Below, piece after piece: positions 1-6,607 of a stretch of DNA of 11,986 bases. Numbering within the stretch: the first letter of the stretch is position 1; each line of letters starts with the position of its first letter. The DNA comes from JAGOSA01 sp043718505 (GTDB taxonomy: Bacteria; Patescibacteriota; Minisyncoccia; Phycocordibacterales; UBA9973). The translations under genes and the position numbers were made by a program. The notes beneath the pieces were generated by a model, which saw only the letters and a list, made by a program, of their open reading frames with translations, searched no databases and was not told where the DNA came from. The stretch covers positions 1-11,986 of the forward strand of contig JAYSVN010000042.1 of assembly GCA_043718505.1 (NCBI GenBank), read 5' to 3'.

Positions 1-45
1 GCTGTCTTCTTTTAGGATGCCGGCTAGATTGACTAATATGCGCAT
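1..45 (-). CDS. 5' end of a probable glycosyltransferase (partial)
   Basis: Reading leftwards from an ATG at 45 gives 15 open codons, MRILVNLAGILKEDS, to the window edge. A short beta-strand start of the form 'MRILV' followed by a small-residue loop is typical of Rossmann-like GT-B glycosyltransferases (GT4 family), and the setting is a glycan locus. This is family resemblance from 15 residues only; another nucleotide-binding fold is possible. The gene is divergent from the methyltransferase at 69 with only 23 bp between the starts. No Shine-Dalgarno sequence precedes the ATG. Confidence 0.5.
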   Translation of the reverse strand, partial: MRILVNLAGILKEDS

Positions 46-68
46 GGTATAGTCCCAGTATATCAAAA

Positions 69-725
69 ATGACAAACTCGGTACCGAAAGAATACTACAC
101 TCTTCATCACGCCGGAAGTATCGGCGTTTTTAACATAACGGACGTCCATAGAAATGCACTTGCTGCGCTTTCGCTTGGAGAAAAGAGTAATGTCATTGAT
201 TTTGGTTGCGGTAATGGTGAACTTATTACTCTTATTTTAGAAAAAGGTGCAATGGCAACCGGTATCGATTTTGCTCACGATTCCGTCATGACCGCAAAGA
301 TGCACGCGCCGAATGCAAATATAATTGAAGGCGATATAACGACACTATCTTTTCCGGATCAAACTTTTGATCGCGCCGTCAGTCTTGGTACCATCGGCTA
401 CCTGAGTAAAGATGCACTTGCTAATCATTTTGCTGAAGCTGCCCGTATGCTGAAGCCGAAATCTTTGTATGTAATTAGAACTGCTACGGCCATGAACCGT
501 ATTGGAGTATTTTTTTTGAAAATATTGCATTCGGATTATGTAAGTAGCACTTACTTTTATCCAAAATCGACATATACTAGTACAGCCAAGAAAGCCGGCT
601 TTCGGGTAGAAAAATCCTGGCGTTCGTATGACAGCAGTGACCCGCAATCATTTATTAAGAAAATAATTCGCTACATTTGCTTTCCTTTTTTCGCACCGCT
701 ATGGATCACATTCGAGAAACAATAA
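69..725 (+). CDS. class I SAM-dependent methyltransferase
   Basis: A 218-residue class I methyltransferase of the Methyltransf_11/25 type. Motif I is IDFGCGNG at residues 43-50, the acidic residue that should bind the SAM ribose is D67 in 'TGID', motif II-like 'EGDI' is at 87-90 and 'FDRAVSLGTIGYL' at 100-112 forms the next core strand. The C-terminal half is helical with an aromatic, basic tail and has no obvious membrane span. The substrate cannot be read from sequence; in this locus a sugar hydroxyl or a carrier-linked glycan is the natural guess. The start is the ATG at 69, without a Shine-Dalgarno. Its last 25 nt overlap the glycosyltransferase that follows, so the two are probably translated together. 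Confidence 0.88.
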   Translation: MTNSVPKEYYTLHHAGSIGVFNITDVHRNALAALSLGEKSNVIDFGCGNGELITLILEKGAMATGIDFAHDSVMTAKMHAPNANIIEGDITTLSFPDQTFDRAVSLGTIGYLSKDALANHFAEAARMLKPKSLYVIRTATAMNRIGVFFLKILHSDYVSSTYFYPKSTYTSTAKKAGFRVEKSWRSYDSSDPQSFIKKIIRYICFPFFAPLWITFEKQ

Positions 726-1771
726 AAAAAGAAATTGCTGACGGCACTGGTCCACTAGTGAGTGTTGTTCTTCCAGTTCACAACGAAGCTCGCTGGCTGG
801 AAAATTGTGTTAAGTCTTTTGAGAATCAAACATACAAGAATTTAGAAATTATTGTTATCGATGACGGTTCAAAAGATAATAGTCACGAGGTGGCGCAAAC
901 GCTTTCTAAAACATCCAAGCTGCCGATAATAGTTTATCGATTTGAGAAAAACAGCGGAGAAGGTACGGCCAGAACAAAAGGTATTGAGCTCTCAAAAGGT
1001 TTATACATTATCCAGACTGATGCCGATGCTATTTTCCCTCCTGATTTTGTTGAGAATAGTTTTTGGTATACGCGTACTCACAACACTATCGGCGCTTCAA
1101 TTGGCAGAATAGATATTATTCCTGAGCTTAAGGGGCCTATTGCGGATTATGCCAGAGCAAAACGATGGGCTTCTTTTGATATGCGATCAAAGGGTAAAAA
1201 GGGTGAGGTAATCGGTATGTACTTTTTCCCGAAAAAAATGGCTGAAGATCTCAATTACTATGCCAAGAATGCGCCGCTTGCCATCGATCTTGATTTTGCT
1301 CTTCGCGCCAAAGAAAAAGGCTTCACTACGGTTTGGGCAAAAGATATCTTTTTCTACCATGCTGATCCGTGGACCTGGAAAATTTTCTTTCATCGTCTCT
1401 ACAATGCTGCCCGTTATAACGCACCGATGTATAAACGCTGGGGTAAGTGGTTAACGCCAACTGGTGTAGCTAAAGAAATCGTTCAAAATATTGTTGTTGT
1501 GGCCCTTCTCCTTGCCGGTTTCATCGGATTTTGGGAACCGCATTTTTTCTTCGCCTGGCTTATTTATTTTCTTATGGAAGGCATTACACCGATTATTCTT
1601 CACAAAGAAACAAGGGAAATTCTCAAAGTCGGTCTGAAGAAAAAATATTGGCTCATGGTGTTGCTCCTTCCGCTCATCACTATTTTCCGCCTCAGAGCAA
1701 ATTCATTCGGAAAATTGTACGCTATTTTATTTTTCAAAAAAGTAGAGCGGGCAGTGACTTTTGATGTTTAA
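701..1771 (+). CDS. family 2 glycosyltransferase with C-terminal membrane segments
   Basis: A 356-residue GT-A fold glycosyltransferase acting at the inner face of the membrane. 'VSVVLPVHNEA' (residues 20-30) opens the nucleotide-sugar fold, 'VIDDGSKDNS' (52-61) binds the nucleotide, and 'QTDADA' (105-110) holds the metal-binding DxD. 'IDLDFALRAKEKGF' further on sits where the catalytic acidic region is expected. Hydrophobic stretches at about 263-300 and 318-335 should anchor it in the membrane. I chose the ATG at 701, which overlaps the preceding gene by 25 nt; an in-frame TTG at 677 would add eight residues and lacks support. The donor and acceptor sugars are not deducible. It ends on the same TTAA that ends the convergent gene. 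Confidence 0.9.
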   Translation: MDHIRETIKKEIADGTGPLVSVVLPVHNEARWLENCVKSFENQTYKNLEIIVIDDGSKDNSHEVAQTLSKTSKLPIIVYRFEKNSGEGTARTKGIELSKGLYIIQTDADAIFPPDFVENSFWYTRTHNTIGASIGRIDIIPELKGPIADYARAKRWASFDMRSKGKKGEVIGMYFFPKKMAEDLNYYAKNAPLAIDLDFALRAKEKGFTTVWAKDIFFYHADPWTWKIFFHRLYNAARYNAPMYKRWGKWLTPTGVAKEIVQNIVVVALLLAGFIGFWEPHFFFAWLIYFLMEGITPIILHKETREILKVGLKKKYWLMVLLLPLITIFRLRANSFGKLYAILFFKKVERAVTFDV

Positions 1772-2403
1772 TTCTTTTTGATTACCCAGATCACTGTTTC
1801 CGAGAGAAAATAATTTTTTATTGGTAGTTCAATTCTCACTAAGGGGATGACTGTCCGGTTAAAAGTGGTTTCTGAAATTACACCTTTACCTTTCAAAAAA
1901 TGCTGCAGCGTCTGTCTAAAAATCGGCGTGACATGGGTTTCTCCCAAAGCCACATTGTGTGTTGGATTCCAAAATCCTTTCAGGCCGCCGGTAAGGGCAA
2001 ATGTTATTCTGTGAATAAAGTTATGGACATTCGGAGTAGTTACGATAGCGTAACCCCCACTTTTAACTACTCGTAATATTTCTCCTAGCGTGACAAAAGG
2101 ATTGTATATATGCTCGAAGACATCCAGACATGTCACCATATCATATGATTCTTTTTCATATGGCAGCAGTTGATTATTTAAATTAACTTGTTTGATATTG
2201 TGTTTGTTCGTCTCATCTGCGTACTGATCAAGATTAAAATCCGAACCATGACGTTCTCCCACTGTATCCTTTATCATATTAAGAAAGGCACCGGAACCGC
2301 AGCCGACGTCCAATAATCGAGTTGATTTGTTCGCCAATTTTTCCACTAAACCTTTCGCAGTATCATATGTATACGGGTCAGAGCGAACCTTGAATTTTTC
2401 CAT
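1768..2403 (-). CDS. class I SAM-dependent methyltransferase, UbiG-like
   Basis: A 211-residue methyltransferase of the UbiG/Methyltransf_23 type. Motif I is LDVGCGSG (31-38), 'LDVFEHI' (93-99) is the UbiG-like motif, and 'RVVKSGGYAIVTTPN' (111-125) is the motif III strand and loop. The C-terminal third contains 'GETHVTPIF', which resembles the lid of sugar-linked methyltransferases. The polypeptide is soluble. It lies 7 nt after the deacetylase gene on the same strand, so it can be cotranscribed with it, but it also has its own candidate promoter, an extended -10 box ending 6 nt before the ATG. The target is unknown; O-methylation of a glycan or its terminal residue is an inference from context. 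Its stop overlaps that of the convergent glycosyltransferase. Confidence 0.88.
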   Translation of the reverse strand: MEKFKVRSDPYTYDTAKGLVEKLANKSTRLLDVGCGSGAFLNMIKDTVGERHGSDFNLDQYADETNKHNIKQVNLNNQLLPYEKESYDMVTCLDVFEHIYNPFVTLGEILRVVKSGGYAIVTTPNVHNFIHRITFALTGGLKGFWNPTHNVALGETHVTPIFRQTLQHFLKGKGVISETTFNRTVIPLVRIELPIKNYFLSETVIWVIKKN

Positions 2404-2409
2404 TGAAAG

Positions 2410-2418
2410 ATTATAGCA
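2410..2418 (-). promoter_or_regulatory. extended -10 promoter, possible leaderless start of the methyltransferase
   Basis: On the minus strand the sequence reads TGCTATAAT, a perfect -10 hexamer with the TGn extension, followed by only 6 nt before the methyltransferase ATG at 2403. Transcription would begin at or next to that ATG. There is no recognisable -35, which extended -10 promoters can do without, and no Shine-Dalgarno. The box overlaps the stop codon of the deacetylase gene. Confidence 0.45.
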
Positions 2419-3265
2419 CTGTGTCGCTTTTATCTGCTAACGCCTGGAGTGAAATATAATTGACGTTATATTTTTCATTGAGAAGCCTTAGGGTCATTCG
2501 CAGATTTTGCCAAAATTCCGGCGTAATGCCGTTTTCAATTGTTTCGCTGCCATATTGATAAACCATATGACCTTTCATGTAGACGACGCCGTATTTTTCT
2601 GCAAGAGAAAGTGCTTCTTCCAGTGATTCCCGTATACTCCAGTTTTGCGGCAACATGAGCAGGCCGTCCTTTTTCCCAACTTTCGAAGTTTTGCTATGCG
2701 ATGAATACGGCGCATACAGTTTGTAGCCGAGTTCACGTAAAACTTTTGGAAGCGTTTTATTTGTGCCCCAGCCCGGCGGGCGGAAAGCTTTAACAAAAGG
2801 AATGTCAGCTTTTTTAAATTCCTCTTCGGCAAGCAATATTCTTCTTTTGGTTTCCTCTTCCGAGAGTCCGATAAATTCCTGACCATGAATACGAATATTT
2901 GGGTTGTAGTGAAAATATCCGTGATTAGCAATTTCAAATTTGCCGGCCAGAACAAGTTGCTTTACCTTCGCGCACCATAGCGTATGTTTTGAAATAAGAA
3001 AAGGTTCGTTGTTTTGAGCATGTACAACAGGACGAAGACCAAACATCTGTCGAAAAAAATAAGTATAGCGATGATGACGATGTGGCTGGTCAATCCAGCT
3101 AGGTACAGTGAAAAGTGAGACAATCAGGCCGGGAAATTCGATAACCAGGTTTTCCAAATGCTCCAAAACACCACCAGCGCCAATGTCGCCAAAATCACCG
3201 TCGTGATTGCGCTGCGGGTGAAAGTCGTCAAAATTGAGATTTACAAAAATTGTCTTTTTCTCCAT
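2411..3265 (-). CDS. polysaccharide deacetylase (NodB-homology/CE4-like)
   Basis: A 284-residue protein with the CE4 deacetylase motifs in order: 'NFDDFHP' (11-17) in place of the usual TFDDG, supplying catalytic base and metal ligand; 'HGYFH' (115-119), the H-x3-H metal motif; 'RPPGWG' (162-167), the R-P-P active-site strand; and a late 'KGHM' with H233. CE4 enzymes remove acetyl groups from N-acetylated sugars using a divalent metal. It has no signal peptide or membrane span, so it probably acts on a cytoplasmic, lipid-linked intermediate (inference). The F after the second D replaces the usual G, so specificity may differ. I prefer the ATG at 3265; a TTG at 3301 would add 12 residues overlapping the divergent gene. 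It heads a two-gene unit with the methyltransferase at 1768. Confidence 0.85.
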   Translation of the reverse strand: MEKKTIFVNLNFDDFHPQRNHDGDFGDIGAGGVLEHLENLVIEFPGLIVSLFTVPSWIDQPHRHHRYTYFFRQMFGLRPVVHAQNNEPFLISKHTLWCAKVKQLVLAGKFEIANHGYFHYNPNIRIHGQEFIGLSEEETKRRILLAEEEFKKADIPFVKAFRPPGWGTNKTLPKVLRELGYKLYAPYSSHSKTSKVGKKDGLLMLPQNWSIRESLEEALSLAEKYGVVYMKGHMVYQYGSETIENGITPEFWQNLRMTLRLLNEKYNVNYISLQALADKSDTVL

Positions 3266-3277
3266 GGTTCGTATAAT
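3250..3277 (+). promoter_or_regulatory. sigma-70-like promoter for the CDP-alcohol phosphotransferase gene
   Basis: TTGTCT at 3250-3255 (4 of 6 matches to the -35 consensus), a 16-nt spacer and a perfect TATAAT at 3272-3277. The ATG at 3286 follows the -10 box by 8 nt, so the transcript would be leaderless or nearly so. This supports 3286 over the ATG at 3280, which is too close to the -10 box. Confidence 0.4.
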
Positions 3278-3301
3278 GCATGGTAATGAATAAATCCCCA
3301 A
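3273..3301 (-). promoter_or_regulatory. weak divergent promoter for the deacetylase gene
   Basis: On the minus strand, TTGGGG (3301-3296), a 17-nt spacer and CATTAT (3278-3273) lie 7 nt before the deacetylase ATG at 3265. Each hexamer is only a partial match (3 and 4 of 6). The -10 box lies over the opposite-strand TATAAT, so the two genes may share one symmetrical -10 region. Confidence 0.25.
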
Positions 3302-3993
3302 ATAACAATACTCCCCCGCAGAGAGACCTTCGTGACCTCCATGGGGATAATCGCTATAAGCCTATAGAGGAAGAGATCCTTTTTCGCCCGCTTTCGAGAC
3401 GTTTGGCCAAGAAACTGACTCGGACACAAATTCATCCTGACCATGTTTCGGCCTTCGGTTTTGCGCTGACAGTTGTAGTTGGACTCCTGTTTTTTAGTAA
3501 TTTTGATTCACCGATTATTCTGGCGGTATTGCTTTTTGCCTGTCTTTTCTTCGATAAGCTCGATGGCGACTTGGCGCGAGCCAAAGGTATTGCCGGCCGA
3601 AAAGGACAATATATCGACGGCTTTCTTGATGCCATCAGTGAAATTATTTTATTGATCGGGATTGCTCATGTCGTACACCCTTCAACAACTCTTGCGATGC
3701 TTTCTGTTGTCGGCTCGCTCCTTTTTGTTTATCATGGCGTGTCCGCTCCTTTTTATCTCGACCTTGTACCAAAGCCGCACATGAAAACTGATGTGCATAC
3801 ATCCGCACCGACATGGCGCAAACATGTACGGGAAATATTCTTTTTCGGACGAGCAAAATTTTTCCTGCTCATTATTATCCTAACGCTTGTCGGGAGACTA
3901 GACTTACTGTTTTATATTTTGCCTTTGCTTATTTTGTATACCGTACTCATTTTCCTCAAAAACGTATTTGTTCTGGGTTTGGCTAAAAGATAG
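3286..3993 (+). CDS. CDP-alcohol phosphatidyltransferase family membrane enzyme
   Basis: A 235-residue integral membrane enzyme with the complete family signature D-x2-D-G-x2-A-R-x8-G-x3-D-x3-D, running from 'DKLDGDLAR' to 'GQYIDGFLD' (residues 90-115). The signature binds the CDP moiety and metal, and the last Asp is the catalytic base. Before it comes an amphipathic stretch 'RPLSRRLAKK' and 'HPDHVSAFGF', the usual N-terminal cap; about five or six hydrophobic segments follow. The family swaps CMP for an alcohol: CDP-alcohol plus acceptor alcohol. It could be a phospholipid synthase (PgsA or inositol-phosphate type), but its pairing with a glycosyltransferase 1 nt downstream suggests a glycolipid or phospho-substituted glycan. 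I start at 3286; the ATG at 3280 adds two residues. Confidence 0.85.
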   Translation: MNKSPNNNTPPQRDLRDLHGDNRYKPIEEEILFRPLSRRLAKKLTRTQIHPDHVSAFGFALTVVVGLLFFSNFDSPIILAVLLFACLFFDKLDGDLARAKGIAGRKGQYIDGFLDAISEIILLIGIAHVVHPSTTLAMLSVVGSLLFVYHGVSAPFYLDLVPKPHMKTDVHTSAPTWRKHVREIFFFGRAKFFLLIIILTLVGRLDLLFYILPLLILYTVLIFLKNVFVLGLAKR

Positions 3994-3994
3994 T

Positions 3995-4957
3995 ATGTCA
4001 GACAGCATGACTATCACCGTTGCTATTATTACGTACGAACGAGCGCACGTGCTCAAGCGATGTCTTTTGAGCTTGGCTAATGGAAATGTTTTGCCTGATA
4101 AAATTCTCATTATTGATAGCAGCAAAAATGCAATTTCAGCCGGCGATTTTCTGCCGCAAACACTTAAGGCAATTACAGATTATCGTCATATTACTGAAAG
4201 AAAATCTATTCCTGAGGCCAGAAATATTGCACTTCAGTATACGACGACAGATATTATTACTTTTATAGACGATGATGCTACGGCCGAACCGACATATGTT
4301 GAAGCAATAAAAAAAGATTTTGAAAAATATGTAATGCTTGGTGCTGTCGGCGGACCGACTATCAATGCGACGTCGGAAAAAGTTCCGTTTCAAAAAATTA
4401 TCAGGGATTCAAAAAAAAGAATTACGATTTTGCCTTGGGGTGAAGTTCGTTCTGATGCCAGGCGCTGGATACCGACAGAATCTGTTTGGGTTGATGGCGC
4501 CCAAGGCGGTAATATGAGCTACCTGACGAAAGTTTTGCGCGATGTCGGCGGTTTTGATGAAAAATTTGTCCAGCCTTCATTTCGTGAAGAAAGTGACGTT
4601 CTGGTTAGACTCAAAAAAAAGGGCTACCGTTTTCTTTATGATCCGCAAGTTTTTGTCTACCACATGCCAAATGAGTCGGGAGGTATTAGTGATTTTGAAG
4701 CCAAAGAGCGCGATTATTTTTTTCGCGCCGGTATAAATGCCAGACGTTTTGCCGACAAGCATTTTCCAAAATGGCTTTCGCGGTTGTCATGGATTTTATG
4801 GAGTAGAAATCCTCCGGCACTTTTACTTATACCGCTTGCTACTCTCATTCGCAAGAAACCATACATAGCTTGGCACAAAGGTCTTTGGAAAAAACCAGAT
4901 CAGAATATGTCGCAAAATGTTGATGAGGAAAAAATTAGTGACAATAATGAGAACTAA
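3995..4957 (+). CDS. family 2 glycosyltransferase
   Basis: A 320-residue GT-A glycosyltransferase. 'ITVAIITYERAHVL' (7-20) is the N-terminal strand, 'LIIDSS' (38-43) the nucleotide site, 'ARNIAL' (75-80) the helix that usually precedes the DxD, and 'FIDDDATAEP' (90-99) the metal-binding motif. 'GGNMSYLTKVLRDVGGFDEKF' begins at 171 and 'EESDVLVRLKKKG' (198-210) carries the catalytic acidic residues; this pattern is shared by rhamnosyl- and other GT2 enzymes. There is no strong membrane span apart from a short hydrophobic patch near 'PALLLIPLATLI', and the C-terminus is a charged, Asn-rich tail. The ATG at 3995 follows the stop of the CDP-alcohol enzyme by 1 nt, so the pair is translationally coupled. 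A TTG at 3968 was not chosen. Confidence 0.9.
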   Translation: MSDSMTITVAIITYERAHVLKRCLLSLANGNVLPDKILIIDSSKNAISAGDFLPQTLKAITDYRHITERKSIPEARNIALQYTTTDIITFIDDDATAEPTYVEAIKKDFEKYVMLGAVGGPTINATSEKVPFQKIIRDSKKRITILPWGEVRSDARRWIPTESVWVDGAQGGNMSYLTKVLRDVGGFDEKFVQPSFREESDVLVRLKKKGYRFLYDPQVFVYHMPNESGGISDFEAKERDYFFRAGINARRFADKHFPKWLSRLSWILWSRNPPALLLIPLATLIRKKPYIAWHKGLWKKPDQNMSQNVDEEKISDNNEN

Positions 4958-4960
4958 TAT

Positions 4961-6607
4961 TTAGCGGATATGTTCCGTCCAGTGTTCGTGGAAAGGAGTT
5001 TTTCCCATATTCCGCGCCCTGAGTGCCAAAGCCAAAAGCCAGAGGTCTTTTATCAGTGCTCCAATTCGGAAAGGCTCACGGAGAAATAGACCGAGGCGTG
5101 AACGCACAAGCGCAAAAGTGCTCATTTTTTTGGGAAATGTGTAGCCATGTTTTTCGGGATAGAGAGCTCCGCGTATCCATGCCTGATACCCTGCTCCCCA
5201 ACCCCGGCTTTTGCTAAGATTTTCTATTTTCATTTTTGCTTCCTGGTTTGAAGTATTTTTAATTTCCAAAGTATCGACAATTTTCAAAATATCACCGAGC
5301 GTTACCAGGGTAAGTTCGGCAACTGCATGGGCAATAATTGTCAGAAATCTGGCTTCCGCTTCTGATACGTTTTTAAAAGCCACATCAGATGCATAGCGGA
5401 AATTACCGAACGAAAGTCCAAAATGGAGATCAATGGGTAGCAGGCCGTCTATAAAAATATCGGCCTTTTCTTTTGTCTGCACAATTACTTTTCCTGACTT
5501 TTTAAAAAGAGAAAGCATCTTGTTATAGGTTTCGAGATCAAAGCAAACAATATCAATGTCGCCTGAAAGCTCAATAGCTTTTTCATCATTTTTAACTAAA
5601 GAGTACTCGGATGATTTTATAGGATTACCGGGATCAGCAAATGTTTCCGCAAGATGGGCAAGCGTTTTTTCTCTTTTTATTGCTACATCGCTACGGTACA
5701 TATCATACTTGTGCCAATCTTCCTGCCAGTACTTAGTGTGCAAATCAGGATTACTGAGCATTTTTTCCAAAAAAATATTAGCCATACGATTAGCAATAGC
5801 GGTTTCAAATAGTTTTTTTGGGTCAAAAATAATAACTGAAGAAAGTAGCGGGTAGAAATCTCCTATTACAAAAGCCTGGTATAGTGCCCAGCCTTCTGGC
5901 TGAAAATTTTGGATCTGAAAGCTTTCTTCTTTACTGGATTGTGCCGGCATAACGGCATCAACGACGCGTAGAATAGTTTCAGTTGCTATTGAAATAGTAC
6001 CTTCAGTTGTAATGATAATTGGCTGAAAACTGGGCTTTTTTTCTTTAAACATTTTTTCATAGAGTGCTTCGCGCTTTCGAAGTACTTCAAGCGAATCCTC
6101 ATGTTTTCTAGACAGGACAGTTTCAGGTGAACTTTTGAGATAGAAATGTAACGTTGGATTTCCAAAAACAGACACAAAAGCATGATGTAAATAGGTGTGG
6201 GAACTTGTTTCGGCTAATTCGATAGCAAAGTCATCTAGGGCACGATCAAAAATAATAGTTTCTTTTTTAAAATGCGGAGAGACGATAAATAGACGGATAC
6301 GAATTGCATCAAAAATATAGAACAAGTCACGGATGAAATAATATATTGAACTCGACGTGGTTTTTACATTTTTTTCTCCTTTTTGGTTTTTAGCTGGTTG
6401 TTTGTTTTTTAATCCTGAATGCTGATCCCTGCCGATGTCAGCTAGCGACTTTGAACCACCACGTAAAAAAGTAACCAATTTCGGCCAGAGAAAATGCTCA
6501 CGCAAAGCGATGATACGGACGTTTTGTTCTTTGCTTATATGCTCAGATAATTTGCCAATATGGCTGGATTTACCTGAGCCGCCAAGGCCTGAGAAAGCGA
6601 TAATCAT
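4961..6607 (-). CDS. thymidylate kinase-like domain fused to a NTP_transf_5-like nucleotidyltransferase domain
   Basis: A 548-residue two-domain protein. Residues 1 to about 215 resemble dTMP kinase: Walker A 'GLGGSGKSS' (7-15), 'IIFDRALDDF' (118-127) where kinases have the DR(Y/H) motif, and 'LHFYLKSSPETVLSRK' (153-168), the LDV-type strand and arginine. A Lys/Asn/Gln-rich insert occupies 60-87. Residues about 335-450 look like a Pol-beta-type nucleotidyltransferase of the NTP_transf_5 family: 'SGDIDIV' (348-354) with D350 and D352, and 'PIDLHFGL' (391-398) with D393. A related motif, GW..YQA, flanks this core at 239 and 469. The ATG at 6607 overlaps the flippase stop as ATGA. The substrate is unknown; sugar or glycan phosphorylation or nucleotidylation is an inference. 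It ends 3 nt from the convergent glycosyltransferase. Confidence 0.75.
   Translation of the reverse strand: MIIAFSGLGGSGKSSHIGKLSEHISKEQNVRIIALREHFLWPKLVTFLRGGSKSLADIGRDQHSGLKNKQPAKNQKGEKNVKTTSSSIYYFIRDLFYIFDAIRIRLFIVSPHFKKETIIFDRALDDFAIELAETSSHTYLHHAFVSVFGNPTLHFYLKSSPETVLSRKHEDSLEVLRKREALYEKMFKEKKPSFQPIIITTEGTISIATETILRVVDAVMPAQSSKEESFQIQNFQPEGWALYQAFVIGDFYPLLSSVIIFDPKKLFETAIANRMANIFLEKMLSNPDLHTKYWQEDWHKYDMYRSDVAIKREKTLAHLAETFADPGNPIKSSEYSLVKNDEKAIELSGDIDIVCFDLETYNKMLSLFKKSGKVIVQTKEKADIFIDGLLPIDLHFGLSFGNFRYASDVAFKNVSEAEARFLTIIAHAVAELTLVTLGDILKIVDTLEIKNTSNQEAKMKIENLSKSRGWGAGYQAWIRGALYPEKHGYTFPKKMSTFALVRSRLGLFLREPFRIGALIKDLWLLALALRARNMGKTPFHEHWTEHIR

Noticed and set aside
677..700. TTG start at 677 for the first glycosyltransferase
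   Set aside because: The ATG at 701 gives a complete GT2 domain and a modest overlap; the eight extra residues add no conserved feature and no Shine-Dalgarno supports the TTG.
4961..6607. Housekeeping thymidylate kinase (tmk)
   Set aside because: The chain is more than twice the normal length, has a second nucleotidyltransferase-like domain, lacks the usual DRY/H context and sits in a glycan operon.
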